Shown here: positions 48,872-60,613 of the stretch, in pieces
How the letters are laid out: the number at the start of each line of letters is the position of its first letter
Numbering within the stretch: position 1 is the stretch's first letter
Assembly (NCBI RefSeq): GCF_001422365.1
Contig: NZ_LMMT01000003.1
Coordinates: 761-64,760, forward strand
DNA from: Pseudorhodoferax sp. Leaf265
GTDB lineage: Bacteria; Pseudomonadota; Gammaproteobacteria; Burkholderiales; Burkholderiaceae_C
Length of the DNA: 64,000 nucleotides
Direction of reading: 5' to 3'
Translations under genes and position numbers: made by a program
The notes under the pieces: generated by a model
The model's database searches: none
Told to the model about the DNA's origin: nothing
What the model saw: only the letters and a program-made list of their open reading frames with translations

Positions 48872-48896
48872 TCCGCCGAACCTGAAGGTTCACAAG

Positions 48897-48929
48897 GCGC
48901 CTGAGTTGGTTCGCTGGCTCAGGCGCTTT
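48897..48929 (+). terminator. Hairpin between rpsO and pnp
   Basis: GCGCCTGAG (48897-48905) is an exact reverse complement of CTCAGGCGC (48918-48926), with a 12-base loop and a short TTT after it. The T-run is weak, so it is probably a leaky terminator, consistent with rpsO-pnp read-through known in other Proteobacteria. Confidence 0.6.
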
Positions 48930-49100
48930 GCACTTCAAAAACCGACAAAAAACCGACAGTTGCCACGCGCGGGTACGCGCTGTGTCATTCCACAAGCGGC
49001 CCGCACCGCGGATTCTTGTGGAATGGCATCGTTCCTTCGCAGGCGCTGTCTCCATCCCGGCCGGCAATGACGCCGCGCCGAAACCAACGAGGAGTACCGC

Positions 49101-51263
49101 ATGACGATGTTCAATAAAGTCACCAAGACCTTCCAATGGGGCCAGCACACGGTCCGCATGGAGACCGGCGAGGTCGCACGCCAGTCCACCGGCGCCGTGC
49201 TGCTGGACATGGACGGCACCGTGGTGCTGGCCACGGTCGTCGCCAAGACCACCGGCAAGCCCGGCCAGGATTTCTTCCCTCTGACCGTCGACTACCTGGA
49301 AAAGGGCTACGCCGCCGGCAAGATCCCGGGCAGCTTCTTCAAGCGCGAAGGCCGCCCCAGCGAATACGAAACGCTGACCAGCCGCCTGATCGACCGGCCG
49401 ATCCGCCCGCTGTTCCCCGAAGGCTTCTTCAACGAAGTGCACGTGGTCATCCACACGCTGTCGCTGAACCCAGAGGTCGATGCCGACATCGCCGCCATGG
49501 TCGCTGTCAGCGCTGCGCTGTCGGTCAGCGGCGTGCCGTTCGCCGGCCCCATCGGCGCGGCCCGCGTGGGCTATGTCAACGGCCAGTACGTGCTGAACCC
49601 GGGCCAGACCGCCCGCAAGGATTCGGTGCTGGACCTGGTCGTCGCCGGCACCGAAGCCGCCGTGCTCATGGTCGAGTCCGAGGCCCAGCAGCTCAGCGAA
49701 GAGGTCATGCTGGGTGGCGTGGTGTTCGGCCATGAGCAGGCCCGCATCGCCATCGAGGCGATCCACGAACTCGTGCGCGACGCTGGCAAGCCGGTCTGGA
49801 ACTGGCAAGCGCCTGCCCGCGACGAAGCGCTGATCGCCAAGGTCACCGCCGCCGCCGAAGAGAAGCTGCGCGCCGCCTACCAGTTGCGCAACAAGCAGGC
49901 CCGCACCGAAGCCACGCGCGCGGCCTACGCCGATGTGCTGGCCGTGCTGAAGGCCGACGGCACCGAGTTCGACAGCGTCAAGGTCGAAGGCCTGCTGTTC
50001 GACATCGAAGCGCGCATCGTGCGCGGCCAGATCCTGGCCGGCGAGCCGCGCATCGACGGCCGCGACACGCGCACCGTGCGCCCGATCGAGATCCGCAACA
50101 GCGTGCTGCCGCGCACCCACGGCTCGGCGCTGTTCACGCGCGGCGAGACCCAGGCCCTGGTGGTGACCACGCTGGGCACCGAGCGCGACGCGCAACGCAT
50201 CGACGCACTGTCGGGCGACTACGAAGACCGCTTCATGCTGCACTACAACATGCCTCCGTTCGCCACCGGCGAAACGGGCCGCGTGGGTTCGCCGAAGCGC
50301 CGCGAGATTGGCCACGGCCGTCTGGCCAAGCGCGCCCTGGTGGCCGTGCTGCCGACCAAGGAAGACTTCCCCTACACCGTGCGCGTGGTCAGCGAGATCA
50401 CCGAGTCGAACGGCTCCTCGTCCATGGCTTCGGTCTGCGGCGGCTGCCTGTCGATGATGGACGCCGGCGTGCCGCTGAAGGCGCACGTGGCCGGCATCGC
50501 CATGGGTCTGATCAAGGACGGCAACCGCTTCGCCGTGCTGACCGACATCCTGGGCGACGAGGACCACCTGGGCGACATGGACTTCAAGGTGGCCGGCACG
50601 ACCAATGGCGTGACGGCACTGCAGATGGACATCAAGATCCAGGGCATCACCAAGGAAATCATGCAGGTCGCGCTGGCCCAGGCCAAGGAAGCCCGCATGC
50701 ACATCCTGGGCAAGATGCAGGAGGCCATGGGCGCTGCCAAGACCGAGGTGTCGAGCTTCGCGCCGCGCCTGTTCACGATGAAGATCAACCCCGAGAAGAT
50801 CCGCGACGTGATCGGCAAGGGCGGCTCCGTGATCCGCGCGCTGACCGAAGAGACCGGCACGCAGATCAACATCGAGGAAGACGGCACCATCACCATCGCT
50901 TCCGCCGATCCGGCCAAGGCCGAGGAAGCCAAGCGCCGCATCGAGCAGATCACGGCCGAGGTCGAGATCGGCAAGGTCTACGAAGGCCCGGTCACCAAGA
51001 TCCTGGACTTCGGTGCGCTGATCAACCTGCTGCCCGGCAAGGACGGCCTGCTGCACATCAGCCAGATCGCGCACGAGCGCGTCGAGAAGGTCACGGACTA
51101 CCTGAGCGAAGGCCAGATCGTGAAGGTCAAGGTGCTCGAGACCGACGAAAAGGGCCGCATCAAGCTGTCCATGAAGGCGCTGCTGGACCGTTCGGCGCCG
51201 CAGGCGTACGCACCCGCACCGGTGTCCGCACCGGTCGACGCTGCACCCGGCCAGCCCGAGTAA
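49101..51263 (+). CDS. pnp: Polyribonucleotide nucleotidyltransferase (PNPase)
   Basis: 720 residues (711 in E. coli). ATG 49101 follows GAGGAG. It degrades RNA 3' to 5' by phosphorolysis as a homotrimer and is part of the degradosome. Two RNase PH domains flank a helical linker. The catalytic region of the second has [35 protein letters not shown] and [17 protein letters not shown]. The KH domain shows [15 protein letters not shown] and the C-terminal S1 domain [19 protein letters not shown]-like sequence. The gene is complete. Confidence 0.98.
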   Translation: MTMFNKVTKTFQWGQHTVRMETGEVARQSTGAVLLDMDGTVVLATVVAKTTGKPGQDFFPLTVDYLEKGYAAGKIPGSFFKREGRPSEYETLTSRLIDRPIRPLFPEGFFNEVHVVIHTLSLNPEVDADIAAMVAVSAALSVSGVPFAGPIGAARVGYVNGQYVLNPGQTARKDSVLDLVVAGTEAAVLMVESEAQQLSEEVMLGGVVFGHEQARIAIEAIHELVRDAGKPVWNWQAPARDEALIAKVTAAAEEKLRAAYQLRNKQARTEATRAAYADVLAVLKADGTEFDSVKVEGLLFDIEARIVRGQILAGEPRIDGRDTRTVRPIEIRNSVLPRTHGSALFTRGETQALVVTTLGTERDAQRIDALSGDYEDRFMLHYNMPPFATGETGRVGSPKRREIGHGRLAKRALVAVLPTKEDFPYTVRVVSEITESNGSSSMASVCGGCLSMMDAGVPLKAHVAGIAMGLIKDGNRFAVLTDILGDEDHLGDMDFKVAGTTNGVTALQMDIKIQGITKEIMQVALAQAKEARMHILGKMQEAMGAAKTEVSSFAPRLFTMKINPEKIRDVIGKGGSVIRALTEETGTQINIEEDGTITIASADPAKAEEAKRRIEQITAEVEIGKVYEGPVTKILDFGALINLLPGKDGLLHISQIAHERVEKVTDYLSEGQIVKVKVLETDEKGRIKLSMKALLDRSAPQAYAPAPVSAPVDAAPGQPE

Positions 51264-51357
51264 GCCTGCGTTGCGACGCGCCGCGTCTGCTTGACGCGGC
51301 GCACCGCACCGGCTGCAGCGATGCTGGGCCGGTACCTTGTACTTTCGAGGACTCGCG

Positions 51358-52344
51358 ATGAAAGCTATCGAGATCACGACCTATGGCGCCCCCGAGGTGC
51401 TGCAGCTGGCCGAGCGCCCGGACCCCGTGGCCGGCGCTGGCGAGTTGCTGCTGCGCGTGCGTGCCAGCGGCGTGAACCGGCCCGACGTGCTGCAGCGCAC
51501 CGGCAACTACCCGGTGCCGCCCGGCGCGTCCGACATTCCCGGCCTGGAGGTGGCGGGCGTCATCGAGTCCGGTGATGCGGAAGAGCTGCGTGCCGCGGGC
51601 CTGAGCATCGGCGACCGCGTCTGCGCCCTGGTGGCCGGCGGCGGCTATGCCGAGCTGTGCGTGGCGCCGATCGCGCAATGCCTGCCGGTGCCCGCCGGAT
51701 TGACGGACGAGGAAGGCGCGAGCCTGCCCGAGACCTTCTTCACGGTCTGGAGCAATGTGTTCGACCGCGCGCGCCTGCAGCCAGGTGAAACCCTGCTGGT
51801 GCAGGGCGGCACCAGCGGCATCGGCGTGACGGCGATCCAGCTCGGCAAGGCGTTGGGTGCGTGCGTGATCGCCACGGCCGGCAGCGACGAGAAGTGCGCG
51901 GCCTGCCTGGCATTGGGTGCCGACCACGCGATCAACTACAAGACTGCCGACTTTGCCGAGGAGGCCCACAGGCTGACCGACGGCAAGGGTGTCGATGTGA
52001 TCCTGGACATGGTCGCCGGTGCCTACGTGGCGCGCGAGATCAACTGCCTGGCTGAAGACGGCCGCCTGGTCATCATCGCGGTGCAGGGCGGTACCAAGGC
52101 CGAGGTCAATGCCGGCCTGGTGCTGCGCCGCCGCCTGACGGTGACGGGCTCCACGCTGCGGCCGCGGCCGGTAGCGTTCAAGGGGGCCATCGCGCAGTCG
52201 CTGCGCCGCCATGTGTGGCCGCTGATCGAGGCCGGCCAGATCAAGCCGGTGATCCACAGCCGCTTTGCCGCGGCGGAGGCCGCCAAGGCCCACACGTTGA
52301 TGGAATCGAACCAGCACATCGGCAAGATCGTCCTGACCTGGTGA
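51358..52344 (+). CDS. NAD(P)H quinone oxidoreductase, zeta-crystallin type
   Basis: 328 residues of the medium-chain dehydrogenase/reductase superfamily without structural zinc. N-terminal [20 protein letters not shown] and the quinone-oxidoreductase signature ([30 protein letters not shown]) are clear. The nucleotide-binding loop reads [20 protein letters not shown]. It likely reduces quinones or enones with NADPH. Its place between pnp and tpiA is familiar from related Burkholderiales genomes. ATG 51358 is used in preference to an ATG seven codons upstream because the family N terminus begins there. Confidence 0.9.
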   Translation: MKAIEITTYGAPEVLQLAERPDPVAGAGELLLRVRASGVNRPDVLQRTGNYPVPPGASDIPGLEVAGVIESGDAEELRAAGLSIGDRVCALVAGGGYAELCVAPIAQCLPVPAGLTDEEGASLPETFFTVWSNVFDRARLQPGETLLVQGGTSGIGVTAIQLGKALGACVIATAGSDEKCAACLALGADHAINYKTADFAEEAHRLTDGKGVDVILDMVAGAYVAREINCLAEDGRLVIIAVQGGTKAEVNAGLVLRRRLTVTGSTLRPRPVAFKGAIAQSLRRHVWPLIEAGQIKPVIHSRFAAAEAAKAHTLMESNQHIGKIVLTW

Positions 52345-52349
52345 GCAAG

Positions 52350-53105
52350 ATGAGCAAGAAGCAACTGATTGCAGGCAACTGGAAGATGAACGCCAGCCTG
52401 GCGGGCAGCGAGGCGCTGGTGCGCGGCGTGCTCGAAGGCCTGGCTGCGGCGCCCGCCATGTGCGATGTGGCCATGTGCGTGCCCGCGCCCTACCTCGCGG
52501 CCGTGCAGGGCTGGCTGGCGGGCCAGACGGCCGTGCAGGCTGGTTCGCAGGATGTGTCGCAGCATGCCAGCGGCGCCTACACCGGCGAGGTCAGCGCCGA
52601 CATGCTGCGCGACTTCGGCGTGCGCTACGCCATCGTCGGCCACTCCGAGCGTCGCCAATACCACGGCGAGACCGACGAGGTCGTCGCGGCCAAGGCGCAG
52701 CGCGCACTGGCGGCGGGCATCACGCCCATCGTCTGCGTGGGCGAGACGCTGGCCGAGCGCGAAGCCGGCCACACCGAAGAAGTGGTGCGGCGTCAGCTGG
52801 CGGCAGTGGTCCATGTGAACGGCCATTGCATCACCGAGATCGTGGTGGCCTACGAGCCCGTCTGGGCCATCGGCACCGGCAAGACCGCCACGCCCGAACA
52901 GGCCCAGCAGGTGCATGCCGTGCTGCGCGCGCAGCTCGCCGCGGCCAGCAGCCATGCCGACCGCATCCCGCTGCTGTACGGCGGCAGCATGAACGCATCG
53001 AACGCGGCCAGCCTGCTGGCCCAGCCCGACATCGACGGTGGCCTGATCGGCGGCGCGTCGCTCAAGGTTCCGGATTTCCTGGCCATCGTGGCCGCCGCCC
53101 GCTGA
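52350..53105 (+). CDS. tpiA: Triosephosphate isomerase
   Basis: 251 residues; interconverts dihydroxyacetone phosphate and glyceraldehyde 3-phosphate in glycolysis. Catalytic residues are Lys in AGNWKMN, His in [12 protein letters not shown] and Glu in [15 protein letters not shown], with the phosphate loop YGGSMNASN and [12 protein letters not shown] 52350 begins [13 protein letters not shown]; a GTG three codons earlier overlaps the previous stop and could also be used. The gene is followed by secG 24 bases later. Confidence 0.97.
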   Translation: MSKKQLIAGNWKMNASLAGSEALVRGVLEGLAAAPAMCDVAMCVPAPYLAAVQGWLAGQTAVQAGSQDVSQHASGAYTGEVSADMLRDFGVRYAIVGHSERRQYHGETDEVVAAKAQRALAAGITPIVCVGETLAEREAGHTEEVVRRQLAAVVHVNGHCITEIVVAYEPVWAIGTGKTATPEQAQQVHAVLRAQLAAASSHADRIPLLYGGSMNASNAASLLAQPDIDGGLIGGASLKVPDFLAIVAAAR

Positions 53106-53129
53106 GGGCCCTGAAGAGGTTTTGCAGAG

Positions 53130-53510
53130 ATGAATGTGTTGTTGAACTTGGTCCTGGCGGTGCAGATCCTGTCGGCCCTCGGGATGATCGGCCTGATCCT
53201 GATCCAGCATGGCAAGGGCGCCGACATGGGCGCCGCCTTCGGCAGCGGCAGCGCCGGCAGCCTGTTCGGTGCCAGCGGCAGTGCCAACTTCCTATCACGC
53301 ACCACGGCGGTGCTGGCCGTCGTGTTCTTCGTCGCGACGCTGGCGCTGGCCTACTTCGGCAACCGCCAGCCCACGAGCGCAGGCAGTGTGCTGGAGCGCG
53401 CGGTGCAGGAGGCGCCGGCACCGGCGTCGCAAATCCCGGGTTCGGGTGTCTCGGCGCCGGCAGCACCGGCCGTTCCGGCTTCGGGCGCGGGCCAGATCCC
53501 GACGCAGTGA
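53130..53510 (+). CDS. secG: Preprotein translocase subunit SecG
   Basis: 126 residues with two membrane helices. The conserved N-terminal pair shows LVLAVQILSALGMIGLILIQ, followed by HGKGADMGAAFGSGSAGSLFG and the second helix TTAVLAVVFFVATLALAYF. SecG stimulates protein export through SecYE. The C-terminal Ala/Pro-rich tail (about 90-126) is variable in the family. The gene order tpiA-secG-tRNA-Leu-nuo is conserved in many Proteobacteria. Confidence 0.95.
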   Translation: MNVLLNLVLAVQILSALGMIGLILIQHGKGADMGAAFGSGSAGSLFGASGSANFLSRTTAVLAVVFFVATLALAYFGNRQPTSAGSVLERAVQEAPAPASQIPGSGVSAPAAPAVPASGAGQIPTQ

Positions 53511-53667
53511 TCCCATGCTGGCGCATCTCTGGATGCGTCAGCGAAATTTCCCTGGCGTCAGCCTGGGAACCCTGCGGTTTCAGGGTAAACTCGAATGCTG
53601 TCTGGAAAGCCAAACAACTAGCTCGACAAGAGCGAAGTTCCTCATGCCATCCAGGCACGACAAAACC

Positions 53668-53752
53668 GCCGTCGTGGTGAAATTGGTAGACACGCTATCT
53701 TGAGGGGGTAGTGGCGAAAGCTGTGCGAGTTCGAGTCTCGCCGACGGCACCA
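53668..53752 (+). tRNA. tRNA-Leu (anticodon GAG), CCA encoded
   Basis: 85 bases with an acceptor stem GCCGTCG (53668-53674) pairing with CGACGGC (53742-53748), discriminator A and an encoded CCA. The anticodon arm CTATC-TTGAGGG-GGTAG gives a 7-base loop with anticodon GAG, which reads CUC and CUU. The long variable arm typical of class II leucine tRNAs follows, and the T arm has GTTCGAGTC. It sits between secG and nuoA. Confidence 0.95.
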
Positions 53753-53815
53753 ACTTAAGTCGGCATGCAAGCACCCCACGCTTGCATGCCGACGCAGCGG
53801 TGAAGAAGTCCCCAG

Positions 53816-54175
53816 ATGAACCTCGGCCAATACCTCCCAGTCCTTTTGTTCATCCTGGTGGGTATAGCGGTCGGCATCGCACCGCAGTTGCTGGGCTACC
53901 TGCTCGGCCCCAACCGGCCCGACGCGGCCAAGAATTCCCCCTACGAGTGCGGTTTCGAAGCCTTCGAAAACGCGCGCATGAAGTTCGACGTGCGCTACTA
54001 CCTCGTCGCCATCCTGTTCATCCTGTTCGACCTGGAAATCGCGTTCCTGTTTCCCTGGGCCGTGGCATTGAAGGACGTGGGCGTGGTGGGCTTCTGGGCC
54101 GTCGTCATGTTCCTGGCCATCCTGGTCGTCGGGTTCGTCTACGAATGGAAAAAGGGTGCGCTGGACTGGGAGTGA
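53816..54175 (+). CDS. nuoA: NADH-quinone oxidoreductase subunit A
   Basis: 119 residues, three membrane helices. Conserved stretches are [20 protein letters not shown] (loop near the quinone site), [20 protein letters not shown] and [14 protein letters not shown]. It is a membrane-arm subunit of respiratory complex I and the first gene of the nuo operon. nuoB starts 27 bases later. The encoded CCA of tRNA-Leu ends 63 bases upstream, leaving room for a processed or shared promoter. Confidence 0.97.
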   Translation: MNLGQYLPVLLFILVGIAVGIAPQLLGYLLGPNRPDAAKNSPYECGFEAFENARMKFDVRYYLVAILFILFDLEIAFLFPWAVALKDVGVVGFWAVVMFLAILVVGFVYEWKKGALDWE

Positions 54176-54202
54176 TCCTGGTCGGGCAACTGGAGAATAG
54201 CT

Positions 54203-54685
54203 ATGGCCATTGAAGGCGTTTTCAAGGAAGGCTTCGTCACGACCTCGTACGACGCGGTGGTGAACTGGGCCAAGACCGGCTCGCTGTGGCCCATGACCTT
54301 CGGTCTGGCGTGCTGCGCGGTCGAGATGATGCACGCGGCCGCTGCGCGCTATGACATCGGCCGTTTCGGCGCCGAGGTGTTCCGCGCCAGCCCGCGCCAG
54401 TCCGACCTCATGATCGTGGCCGGCACGCTGTGCAACAAGATGGCGCCGGCCCTGCGCAAGGTCTACGACCAGATGGCCGAGCCGCGCTGGGTGCTGTCCA
54501 TGGGCTCGTGTGCCAATGGCGGCGGCTACTACCACTACAGCTATTCCGTGGTGCGTGGCTGCGACCGCATCGTGCCGGTCGATGTCTACGTGCCGGGCTG
54601 CCCGCCCACGGCCGAAGCGCTGATCTACGGAATCATCCAGCTGCAGCAGAAGATCCGCCGCACCCAAACCATTGCCCGCGTCTGA
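54203..54685 (+). CDS. nuoB: NADH-quinone oxidoreductase subunit B
   Basis: 160 residues. It carries the N2 4Fe-4S cluster that hands electrons to quinone. Three of the four cysteine-bearing motifs stand out: LACCAVEMM with its two adjacent Cys, [16 protein letters not shown], and [12 protein letters not shown]. The N-terminal [20 protein letters not shown] is typical of betaproteobacterial NuoB. Peripheral arm subunit; nuoC starts 3 bases after the stop. Confidence 0.97.
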   Translation: MAIEGVFKEGFVTTSYDAVVNWAKTGSLWPMTFGLACCAVEMMHAAAARYDIGRFGAEVFRASPRQSDLMIVAGTLCNKMAPALRKVYDQMAEPRWVLSMGSCANGGGYYHYSYSVVRGCDRIVPVDVYVPGCPPTAEALIYGIIQLQQKIRRTQTIARV

Positions 54686-54688
54686 TCC

Positions 54689-55297
54689 ATGACCGTCTTT
54701 GCTGTTGATCTCCAAGTCCTCAAGGACACGGTCGCCACGACGCTGGGCGACAAGGTGCAGGCGCTCAAACTCGAGCGCGGCGAAGTCACCGTGACCGTCA
54801 AGGCCGCCGACTACATCGACGCCATGCAGACCCTGCGCGACGCGCCCGGCTGCAAGTTCGAGCAACTCATCGACCTGTGCGGCGTCGACTACTCCGCCTA
54901 CCGCGATGCGGTGTGGGAAGGTCCGCGCTTCTGCGTGGTCTCGCACCTGCTGTCCGTGAGTCTGAACCAGCGCCTGCGCGTGAAGGTGTTCTGCCTTGAT
55001 GACGACCTGCCCATGCTGCCGTCCCTCATGCACCTGTGGGCCTCGGCCAACTGGTTCGAGCGCGAGGCCTTCGACCTCTATGGCATCCTGTTCGACGGCC
55101 ACATTGACCTGCGCCGCATCCTGACCGACTACGGCTTCATCGGCCATCCCTTTCGCAAGGACTTCCCGCTGTCGGGCCATGTGGAAATGCGTTACGACGA
55201 AGAGCTCCGCCGCGTGGTCTACCAGCCCGTGAGCATCGAGCCGCGCGAGATCACGCCCCGCGTGATCCGCGAAGACAACTACGGCGGCCTGCACTGA
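54689..55297 (+). CDS. nuoC: NADH-quinone oxidoreductase subunit C
   Basis: 202 residues, the 30 kDa subunit of complex I as a stand-alone gene, not fused to nuoD as in E. coli. The signature lies in [39 protein letters not shown]. The N-terminal half ([20 protein letters not shown]) is less conserved. It docks NuoD to the peripheral arm. nuoD follows after 28 bases. Confidence 0.96.
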   Translation: MTVFAVDLQVLKDTVATTLGDKVQALKLERGEVTVTVKAADYIDAMQTLRDAPGCKFEQLIDLCGVDYSAYRDAVWEGPRFCVVSHLLSVSLNQRLRVKVFCLDDDLPMLPSLMHLWASANWFEREAFDLYGILFDGHIDLRRILTDYGFIGHPFRKDFPLSGHVEMRYDEELRRVVYQPVSIEPREITPRVIREDNYGGLH

Positions 55298-55325
55298 GCG
55301 CGCGAGGCCGACCCGCGGACACCCC

Positions 55326-56579
55326 ATGGCAGAAATCAAGAACTACACCCTGAACTTCGGCCCGCAGCACCCGGCCGCGCACGGCGTGCTGCGGCTGGTG
55401 ATGGAGCTCGACGGCGAGGTCGTGCAACGCTGCGACCCGCACATCGGGCTGCTGCACCGCGCCACCGAGAAGCTGGCCGAACACAAGACCTTCATCCAGT
55501 CGCTGCCCTACATGGACCGGCTGGACTACGTCTCGATGATGTGCAACGAGCACGCCTACTGCCTGGCCATCGAGAAGCTGCTCGGCATCGAGGTGCCGAT
55601 CCGCGCGCAATACATCCGCGTGATGTTCTCCGAGATCACGCGCATGCTGAACCACCTGATGTGGCTCGGCTCGCACGGCAACGACTGCGGCAGCTCCACC
55701 ATCCTGATCTACGCGTTCCGCGAGCGCGAAGACCTGTTCGACATGTACGAGGCCGTCTCCGGCGCGCGCATGCACGCGGCCTACTTCCGTCCGGGCGGCG
55801 TCTACCGCGACCTGCCGGACACCATGCCGCAGTACACGGTCAGCAAGATCAAGAACGCCAAGGCGCTGGCGCGTATGAACGAGAACCGTCAGGGGTCCAT
55901 GCTGGACTTCATCGACGACTTCACCAAGCGCTTCACGACCTACTTGGGCGAGTACCACACACTGCTGACCGACAACCGCATCTGGAAGCAGCGCACCGTG
56001 GGCATCGGTGTCATGGATGCCGACCGCGCACTGAACCTGGGCCTCACGGGTCCGATGCTGCGCGGCTCCGGCATCGCCTGGGACCTGCGCAAGAAGCAGC
56101 CCTACGACGTCTACGACCGCATGGACTTCGACATCCCGGTCGGCAAGACCGGCGACAGCTACGACCGCTACCTGGTCCGCATGGAAGAGCTGGCCCAGTC
56201 CAACCGCATCATCAAGCAGTGCGTGGACTGGCTGCGCGTGAACCCCGGCCCCGTCATCACCGACAACCACAAGGTGGCGGCGCCCTCGCGCGAGGGCATG
56301 AAGGCCAACATGGAAGAGCTGATCCACCACTTCAAGCTCTTCACCGAAGGTTTCCACGTGCCCGAGGGCGAGGCCTATGCCGCCGTTGAGCATCCCAAGG
56401 GCGAGTTCGGCATCTACCTCGTCAGCGACGGTGCTAACAAGCCCTACCGCCTGAAGATCCGTCCGCCCGGCTTCGTGCACCTGGCAGCGCTCGACGAAAT
56501 GTCGCGCGGCCACATGCTGGCCGACGCCGTGGCGATCATCGGCACCTTGGACATCGTGTTCGGAGAGATCGACCGATGA
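55326..56579 (+). CDS. nuoD: NADH-quinone oxidoreductase subunit D
   Basis: 417 residues, the 49 kDa subunit that forms the quinone pocket with NuoB. Hallmarks are [15 protein letters not shown] near the N terminus, [56 protein letters not shown] and the C-terminal VFGEIDR. The conserved His and Tyr of the quinone-binding loops are in QHPAAHG and [10 protein letters not shown]. The last four bases overlap the nuoE start (ATGA). Confidence 0.97.
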   Translation: MAEIKNYTLNFGPQHPAAHGVLRLVMELDGEVVQRCDPHIGLLHRATEKLAEHKTFIQSLPYMDRLDYVSMMCNEHAYCLAIEKLLGIEVPIRAQYIRVMFSEITRMLNHLMWLGSHGNDCGSSTILIYAFREREDLFDMYEAVSGARMHAAYFRPGGVYRDLPDTMPQYTVSKIKNAKALARMNENRQGSMLDFIDDFTKRFTTYLGEYHTLLTDNRIWKQRTVGIGVMDADRALNLGLTGPMLRGSGIAWDLRKKQPYDVYDRMDFDIPVGKTGDSYDRYLVRMEELAQSNRIIKQCVDWLRVNPGPVITDNHKVAAPSREGMKANMEELIHHFKLFTEGFHVPEGEAYAAVEHPKGEFGIYLVSDGANKPYRLKIRPPGFVHLAALDEMSRGHMLADAVAIIGTLDIVFGEIDR

Positions 56580-57112
56580 GCGCAGCAGCTCCCCATTCCG
56601 CATCCGCCGCGCCGGCGCCTGCCTTGTCGCAGGAGACGCTGGACCGTTTCGCGCGCGAGATCGCCAAGTACCCCTACGAGGGCCGCGCGTCGGCCGTGAT
56701 GGCATGTCTGTCGATCGCACAGCAGCAGCACGGCCACGTGTACCCCGAGCACGAGAAGATCATCGGCGAGCTGCTGGGCATGCCGACGATCGCCGTGCAC
56801 GAGGTCACGACCTTCTACAACATGTACAACCAGCAGCCGGTCGGCAAGTTCAAGCTGAACGTCTGTACCAACCTGCCGTGCCAGCTGCGCGACGGTTACA
56901 AGGCGCTGCACCACCTGGAGCACAAGCTCGGCATCACGATGGGCGAGACCACGGCCGACGGCCTGTTCACGCTGCAGCAGAGCGAGTGCCTGGGCGCCTG
57001 CGCCGACTCGCCCGTGATGCTGGTCAACGACCGCACCATGTGCAGCTTCATGAGCAACGAGAAGCTCGACCAGCTCATCGACGGGCTGCGTGCAGCGGAA
57101 GGCAAAGCATGA
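56576..57112 (+). CDS. nuoE: NADH-quinone oxidoreductase subunit E
   Basis: 178 residues, the 24 kDa subunit with the N1a 2Fe-2S cluster. The four Cys are in VCTNLPCQL and [13 protein letters not shown]. The N-terminal helical part [20 protein letters not shown] is usual for this family. It forms the NADH-oxidising module with NuoF and NuoG. It overlaps nuoD and nuoF by four bases each, implying translational coupling. Confidence 0.97.
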   Translation: MSAAAPHSASAAPAPALSQETLDRFAREIAKYPYEGRASAVMACLSIAQQQHGHVYPEHEKIIGELLGMPTIAVHEVTTFYNMYNQQPVGKFKLNVCTNLPCQLRDGYKALHHLEHKLGITMGETTADGLFTLQQSECLGACADSPVMLVNDRTMCSFMSNEKLDQLIDGLRAAEGKA

Positions 57113-58452
57113 ACGCAGATCAAGTTCTGGCGCAGTTCGCCGCCACCGGCGTGCAGACCTGCTTCCACGGCCGCCACATCAACCCGCAGATCTACGCCGA
57201 TCTGAACGGCAGCAACTGGCGCCTGAAGGACTACGAAGCCCGCGGCGGCTACCAGGCCCTGAAGAAGATCCTGGCCGCCGACGGTGGCGAGGGCCTCACG
57301 CAGGACCAGGTCATTGCGACCATGAAGGAATCGGCCCTGCGCGGCCGCGGTGGCGCGGGTTTCCCGAGCGGCCTGAAGTGGAGCTTCATGCCGCGCCAGT
57401 TCCCGGGGCAGAAGTACCTGGTCTGCAACTCGGACGAGGGCGAACCCGGGACCTGCAAGGACCGCGACATCATGATGTACAACCCGCACATCGTGATCGA
57501 GGGCATGATCATCGCGGCCTACGCGATGGGCATCACGGTCGGCTACAACTACATCCACGGCGAGATCTTCCAGGTCTACGAACGCTTCGAGGAAGCCCTG
57601 GAAGAAGCCCGCGCGGCCGGCTACCTGGGCAACGAGATCCTGGGCAGCAAGCACAGCTTCCAGCTGCATGCCTCGCACGGTTTCGGCGCCTACATCTGCG
57701 GCGAGGAAACCGCGCTGCTCGAATCGCTGGAAGGCAAGAAGGGCCAGCCGCGCTTCAAGCCGCCGTTCCCGGCCAGCTTCGGCCTCTACGGCAAGCCGAC
57801 CACGATCAACAACACCGAGACCTTCGCGGCGGTGCCGTGGATCATCCGCAATGGCGGGGCCGCCTACCTCGAATGCGGCAAGCCCAACAACGGCGGCACC
57901 AAGATCTTCTCGGTCTCGGGCGACGTCGAGCTGCCGGGCAACTACGAGATTCCGATGGGCACGCCGTTCACCAAGCTGTTGGAGCTGGCCGGTGGCGTGC
58001 GCAAAGGCCGCACGCTCAAGGCCGTGATCCCGGGCGGATCGTCCTCGCCGGTGCTGCCGGCCGCGATCATGAACGAGTGCACGATGGACTACGACTCCAT
58101 CGCCAAGGCCGGCTCCATGCTGGGCTCGGGCGCACTGATCGTGATGGACGACACGCGCTGCATGGTCGAGTCGCTCAAGCGCCTGTCGTACTTCTACATG
58201 CACGAGTCCTGCGGCCAGTGCACGCCCTGCCGTGAAGGCACGGGCTGGCTCTGGCGCCTGGTGGACAAGGTGCACCGTGGGGCAGGGCAGTCCAGCGACA
58301 TGGACCTGCTCAACTCCATCGCAGACAACATCCAGGGCCGCACGATCTGCGCGCTCGGTGACGCCGCGGCCATGCCCGTGCGCGCCATGATCAAGCACTT
58401 CCGCCACGAATTCGAGGCCATGTGCAAGAAACCCGCGACGGCGCAGGCCTGA
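57109..58452 (+). CDS. nuoF: NADH-quinone oxidoreductase subunit F
   Basis: 447 residues, the 51 kDa subunit that binds NADH and FMN. The glycine-rich NADH/FMN site is [17 protein letters not shown] with [15 protein letters not shown]. The N3 4Fe-4S cluster uses [14 protein letters not shown] and a Cys in [13 protein letters not shown]. Further conserved stretches are [17 protein letters not shown] and [15 protein letters not shown]. nuoG starts 16 bases after the stop. Confidence 0.98.
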   Translation: MNADQVLAQFAATGVQTCFHGRHINPQIYADLNGSNWRLKDYEARGGYQALKKILAADGGEGLTQDQVIATMKESALRGRGGAGFPSGLKWSFMPRQFPGQKYLVCNSDEGEPGTCKDRDIMMYNPHIVIEGMIIAAYAMGITVGYNYIHGEIFQVYERFEEALEEARAAGYLGNEILGSKHSFQLHASHGFGAYICGEETALLESLEGKKGQPRFKPPFPASFGLYGKPTTINNTETFAAVPWIIRNGGAAYLECGKPNNGGTKIFSVSGDVELPGNYEIPMGTPFTKLLELAGGVRKGRTLKAVIPGGSSSPVLPAAIMNECTMDYDSIAKAGSMLGSGALIVMDDTRCMVESLKRLSYFYMHESCGQCTPCREGTGWLWRLVDKVHRGAGQSSDMDLLNSIADNIQGRTICALGDAAAMPVRAMIKHFRHEFEAMCKKPATAQA

Positions 58453-58468
58453 ACGAGAAGCACCCGAT

Positions 58469-60613
58469 ATGGTTGAAATCCAAGTCGACGGCAAGAAGGT
58501 CGAGATCGCCGAAGGCAGCATGGTCATGCATGCGGCCGACAAGGCCGGGACCTACATCCCGCACTTCTGCTACCACAAGAAACTGTCCATCGCGGCCAAC
58601 TGCCGCATGTGCCTGGTGGACGTGGAGAAGGCGCCCAAGCCCATGCCGGCCTGCGCCACCCCGGTCACGCAGGGCATGATCGTCCACACCAAGAGCGACA
58701 AGGCGCTGAAGGCGCAGAAGTCGGTCATGGAGTTCCTGCTCATCAACCACCCGCTGGATTGCCCGATCTGCGACCAGGGCGGCGAGTGCCAGCTGCAGGA
58801 TCTGGCCGTGGGCTACGGCGGTTCGTCTTCGCGCTACGTCGAAGAAAAGCGCGTGGTGTTCCACAAGGACGTGGGCCCGCTGATCTCCATGGAGGAGATG
58901 AGCCGCTGCATCCATTGCACGCGCTGCGTGCGCTTCGGCCAGGAAGTGGCCGGCATCATGGAACTGGGCATGATCCACCGGGGCGAGCACTCCGAGATCA
59001 CGACCATCACGGGCGAGACCGTGGACTCCGAGCTGTCGGGCAACATGATCGACATCTGCCCGGTCGGTGCGCTCACGAGCAAGCCCTTCCGCTACAGCGC
59101 CCGCACCTGGGAGCTGTCGCGCCGCAAGAGCGTGAGCCCGCACGATTCCACCGGTGCCAATCTGATCGTGCAGGTCAAGAACCACAAGGTCATGCGTGTC
59201 GTGCCGCTCGAGAACGAGGCCGTCAACGAGTGTTGGATCGCCGACCGCGACCGCTTTTCCTACGAATCGCTGAACAGCGACGAGCGCCTGACCCAGCCCA
59301 TGCTCAAGCAGGGCGGCCAGTGGCAGACCGTGGACTGGCAGACCGCGCTGGAATACGTGGCGAATGGCCTGAAGCAGATCAAGGCCGACCATGGTGCGTC
59401 CAGCATCGGCCTGCTGGCCAGCCCGCACAGCACGCTGGAAGAGCTGAGCCTGGCCGGCGCCCTGGTGCGCGGCCTGGGCAGCGACAACATCGACCACCGT
59501 CTGCGCCATGCCGAATTCGCGCCTGCCGAAGGCGTGCGCTGGCTGGGCATGCCGATCACGGCGCTGTCCACGCTGCAGCGCGTGCTGGTCGTGGGTTCCA
59601 ACCTGCGCAAGGACCACCCGCTGTTCGCGCAGCGCATCCGCCAAGCCGCGCGCAAGGGCGCCAAGGTGCACGCCATCGCCTCGTGCAGCCAGCTGGCCGA
59701 TGCCGACGCCTGGGCCATGACGCTGGGCGCCACGCTCAAGGCCGAAGCCGGCGACTGGCTGCAGGCTTTGGCCGATGTGGCCACTGCCATCGGCGCCGAG
59801 AAGGGCGTCGCCGCCCCTGCCGCAGGCCAGGCGCACGAAGCCGCACAGACCGTCGCCAAGTCGCTGCTGTCCGGTGACCGCAAGGCCGTGCTGCTGGGCA
59901 ATGCCGCTGCGCACCACGCCCAGGCCGCCAGCCTGCTGGCGCTGGCGCAGTGGATCGCCGAGCAGACCGGTGCCAGCTTCGGCTACCTGACCGAAGCGGC
60001 CAACACCGTGGGTGCCCAGTTCGTCGGCGCCCAGCCCAAGGCCGATGGCCGCAACGCCGCCCAGATGCTGGCCGGTGGCCTCAAGGCCGTGCTGCTGCTC
60101 AACAACGAGCCCGAGTTCGATTCCGCGGCTGGCGCCAGCGCCGCCGCGGCACTCGACGCGGCCGAGATGGTCGTCACGCTGAGCCCGTTCAAGGCCAACA
60201 TGGCCTTCTCCGACGTGCTGCTGCCGATCGCCCCATTCACCGAGACCTCGGGCAGCTTCGCCAACGCCGAAGGCCGCGTGCAGAGCTTCCACGCCGTCGT
60301 GCGCCCGCTCGGCGAGACGCGTCCGGCCTGGAAGGTGATCCGCGTGCTCGGCAACATGCTGGGCCTGCCGGGCTTTGCCCAGGAGTCCTCGCAGGACGTG
60401 CTGGCCAGCCTGGGCCTGGTGCAGGCCGACGGTGGCACCCACGTGCCGGCCGACCGCCTGTCGAACGCGACCCGCGCTGCCGTGGCCCCCGTGGCTGCCG
60501 TCGCGGCGCCCGCGGTCGCCAGCATTTACCAGTTGGACAGCCTGGTGCGCCGGGCCACGTCCTTGCAGTTGACCGCGGATGCGCGGCAAGCCCAGGGAGC
60601 GAGCGCAGCATGA
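58469..60613 (+). CDS. nuoG: NADH-quinone oxidoreductase subunit G
   Basis: 714 residues. It chains electrons through several iron-sulfur clusters. The N-terminal 2Fe-2S ferredoxin domain has [18 protein letters not shown] and CATP. Then come the His/Cys cluster motif [18 protein letters not shown] and a 4Fe-4S site [17 protein letters not shown] with [15 protein letters not shown]. The rest (about 230-700) is a molybdopterin-oxidoreductase-like domain without a cofactor. The C-terminal end is Ala-rich. It overlaps nuoH by four bases. Confidence 0.97.
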   Translation: MVEIQVDGKKVEIAEGSMVMHAADKAGTYIPHFCYHKKLSIAANCRMCLVDVEKAPKPMPACATPVTQGMIVHTKSDKALKAQKSVMEFLLINHPLDCPICDQGGECQLQDLAVGYGGSSSRYVEEKRVVFHKDVGPLISMEEMSRCIHCTRCVRFGQEVAGIMELGMIHRGEHSEITTITGETVDSELSGNMIDICPVGALTSKPFRYSARTWELSRRKSVSPHDSTGANLIVQVKNHKVMRVVPLENEAVNECWIADRDRFSYESLNSDERLTQPMLKQGGQWQTVDWQTALEYVANGLKQIKADHGASSIGLLASPHSTLEELSLAGALVRGLGSDNIDHRLRHAEFAPAEGVRWLGMPITALSTLQRVLVVGSNLRKDHPLFAQRIRQAARKGAKVHAIASCSQLADADAWAMTLGATLKAEAGDWLQALADVATAIGAEKGVAAPAAGQAHEAAQTVAKSLLSGDRKAVLLGNAAAHHAQAASLLALAQWIAEQTGASFGYLTEAANTVGAQFVGAQPKADGRNAAQMLAGGLKAVLLLNNEPEFDSAAGASAAAALDAAEMVVTLSPFKANMAFSDVLLPIAPFTETSGSFANAEGRVQSFHAVVRPLGETRPAWKVIRVLGNMLGLPGFAQESSQDVLASLGLVQADGGTHVPADRLSNATRAAVAPVAAVAAPAVASIYQLDSLVRRATSLQLTADARQAQGASAA

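Noticed and set aside
58469-60613. Formate dehydrogenase or nitrate reductase catalytic subunit
   Set aside because: The molybdopterin-like domain belongs to NuoG, as shown by the N-terminal iron-sulfur motifs and its place between nuoF and nuoH.
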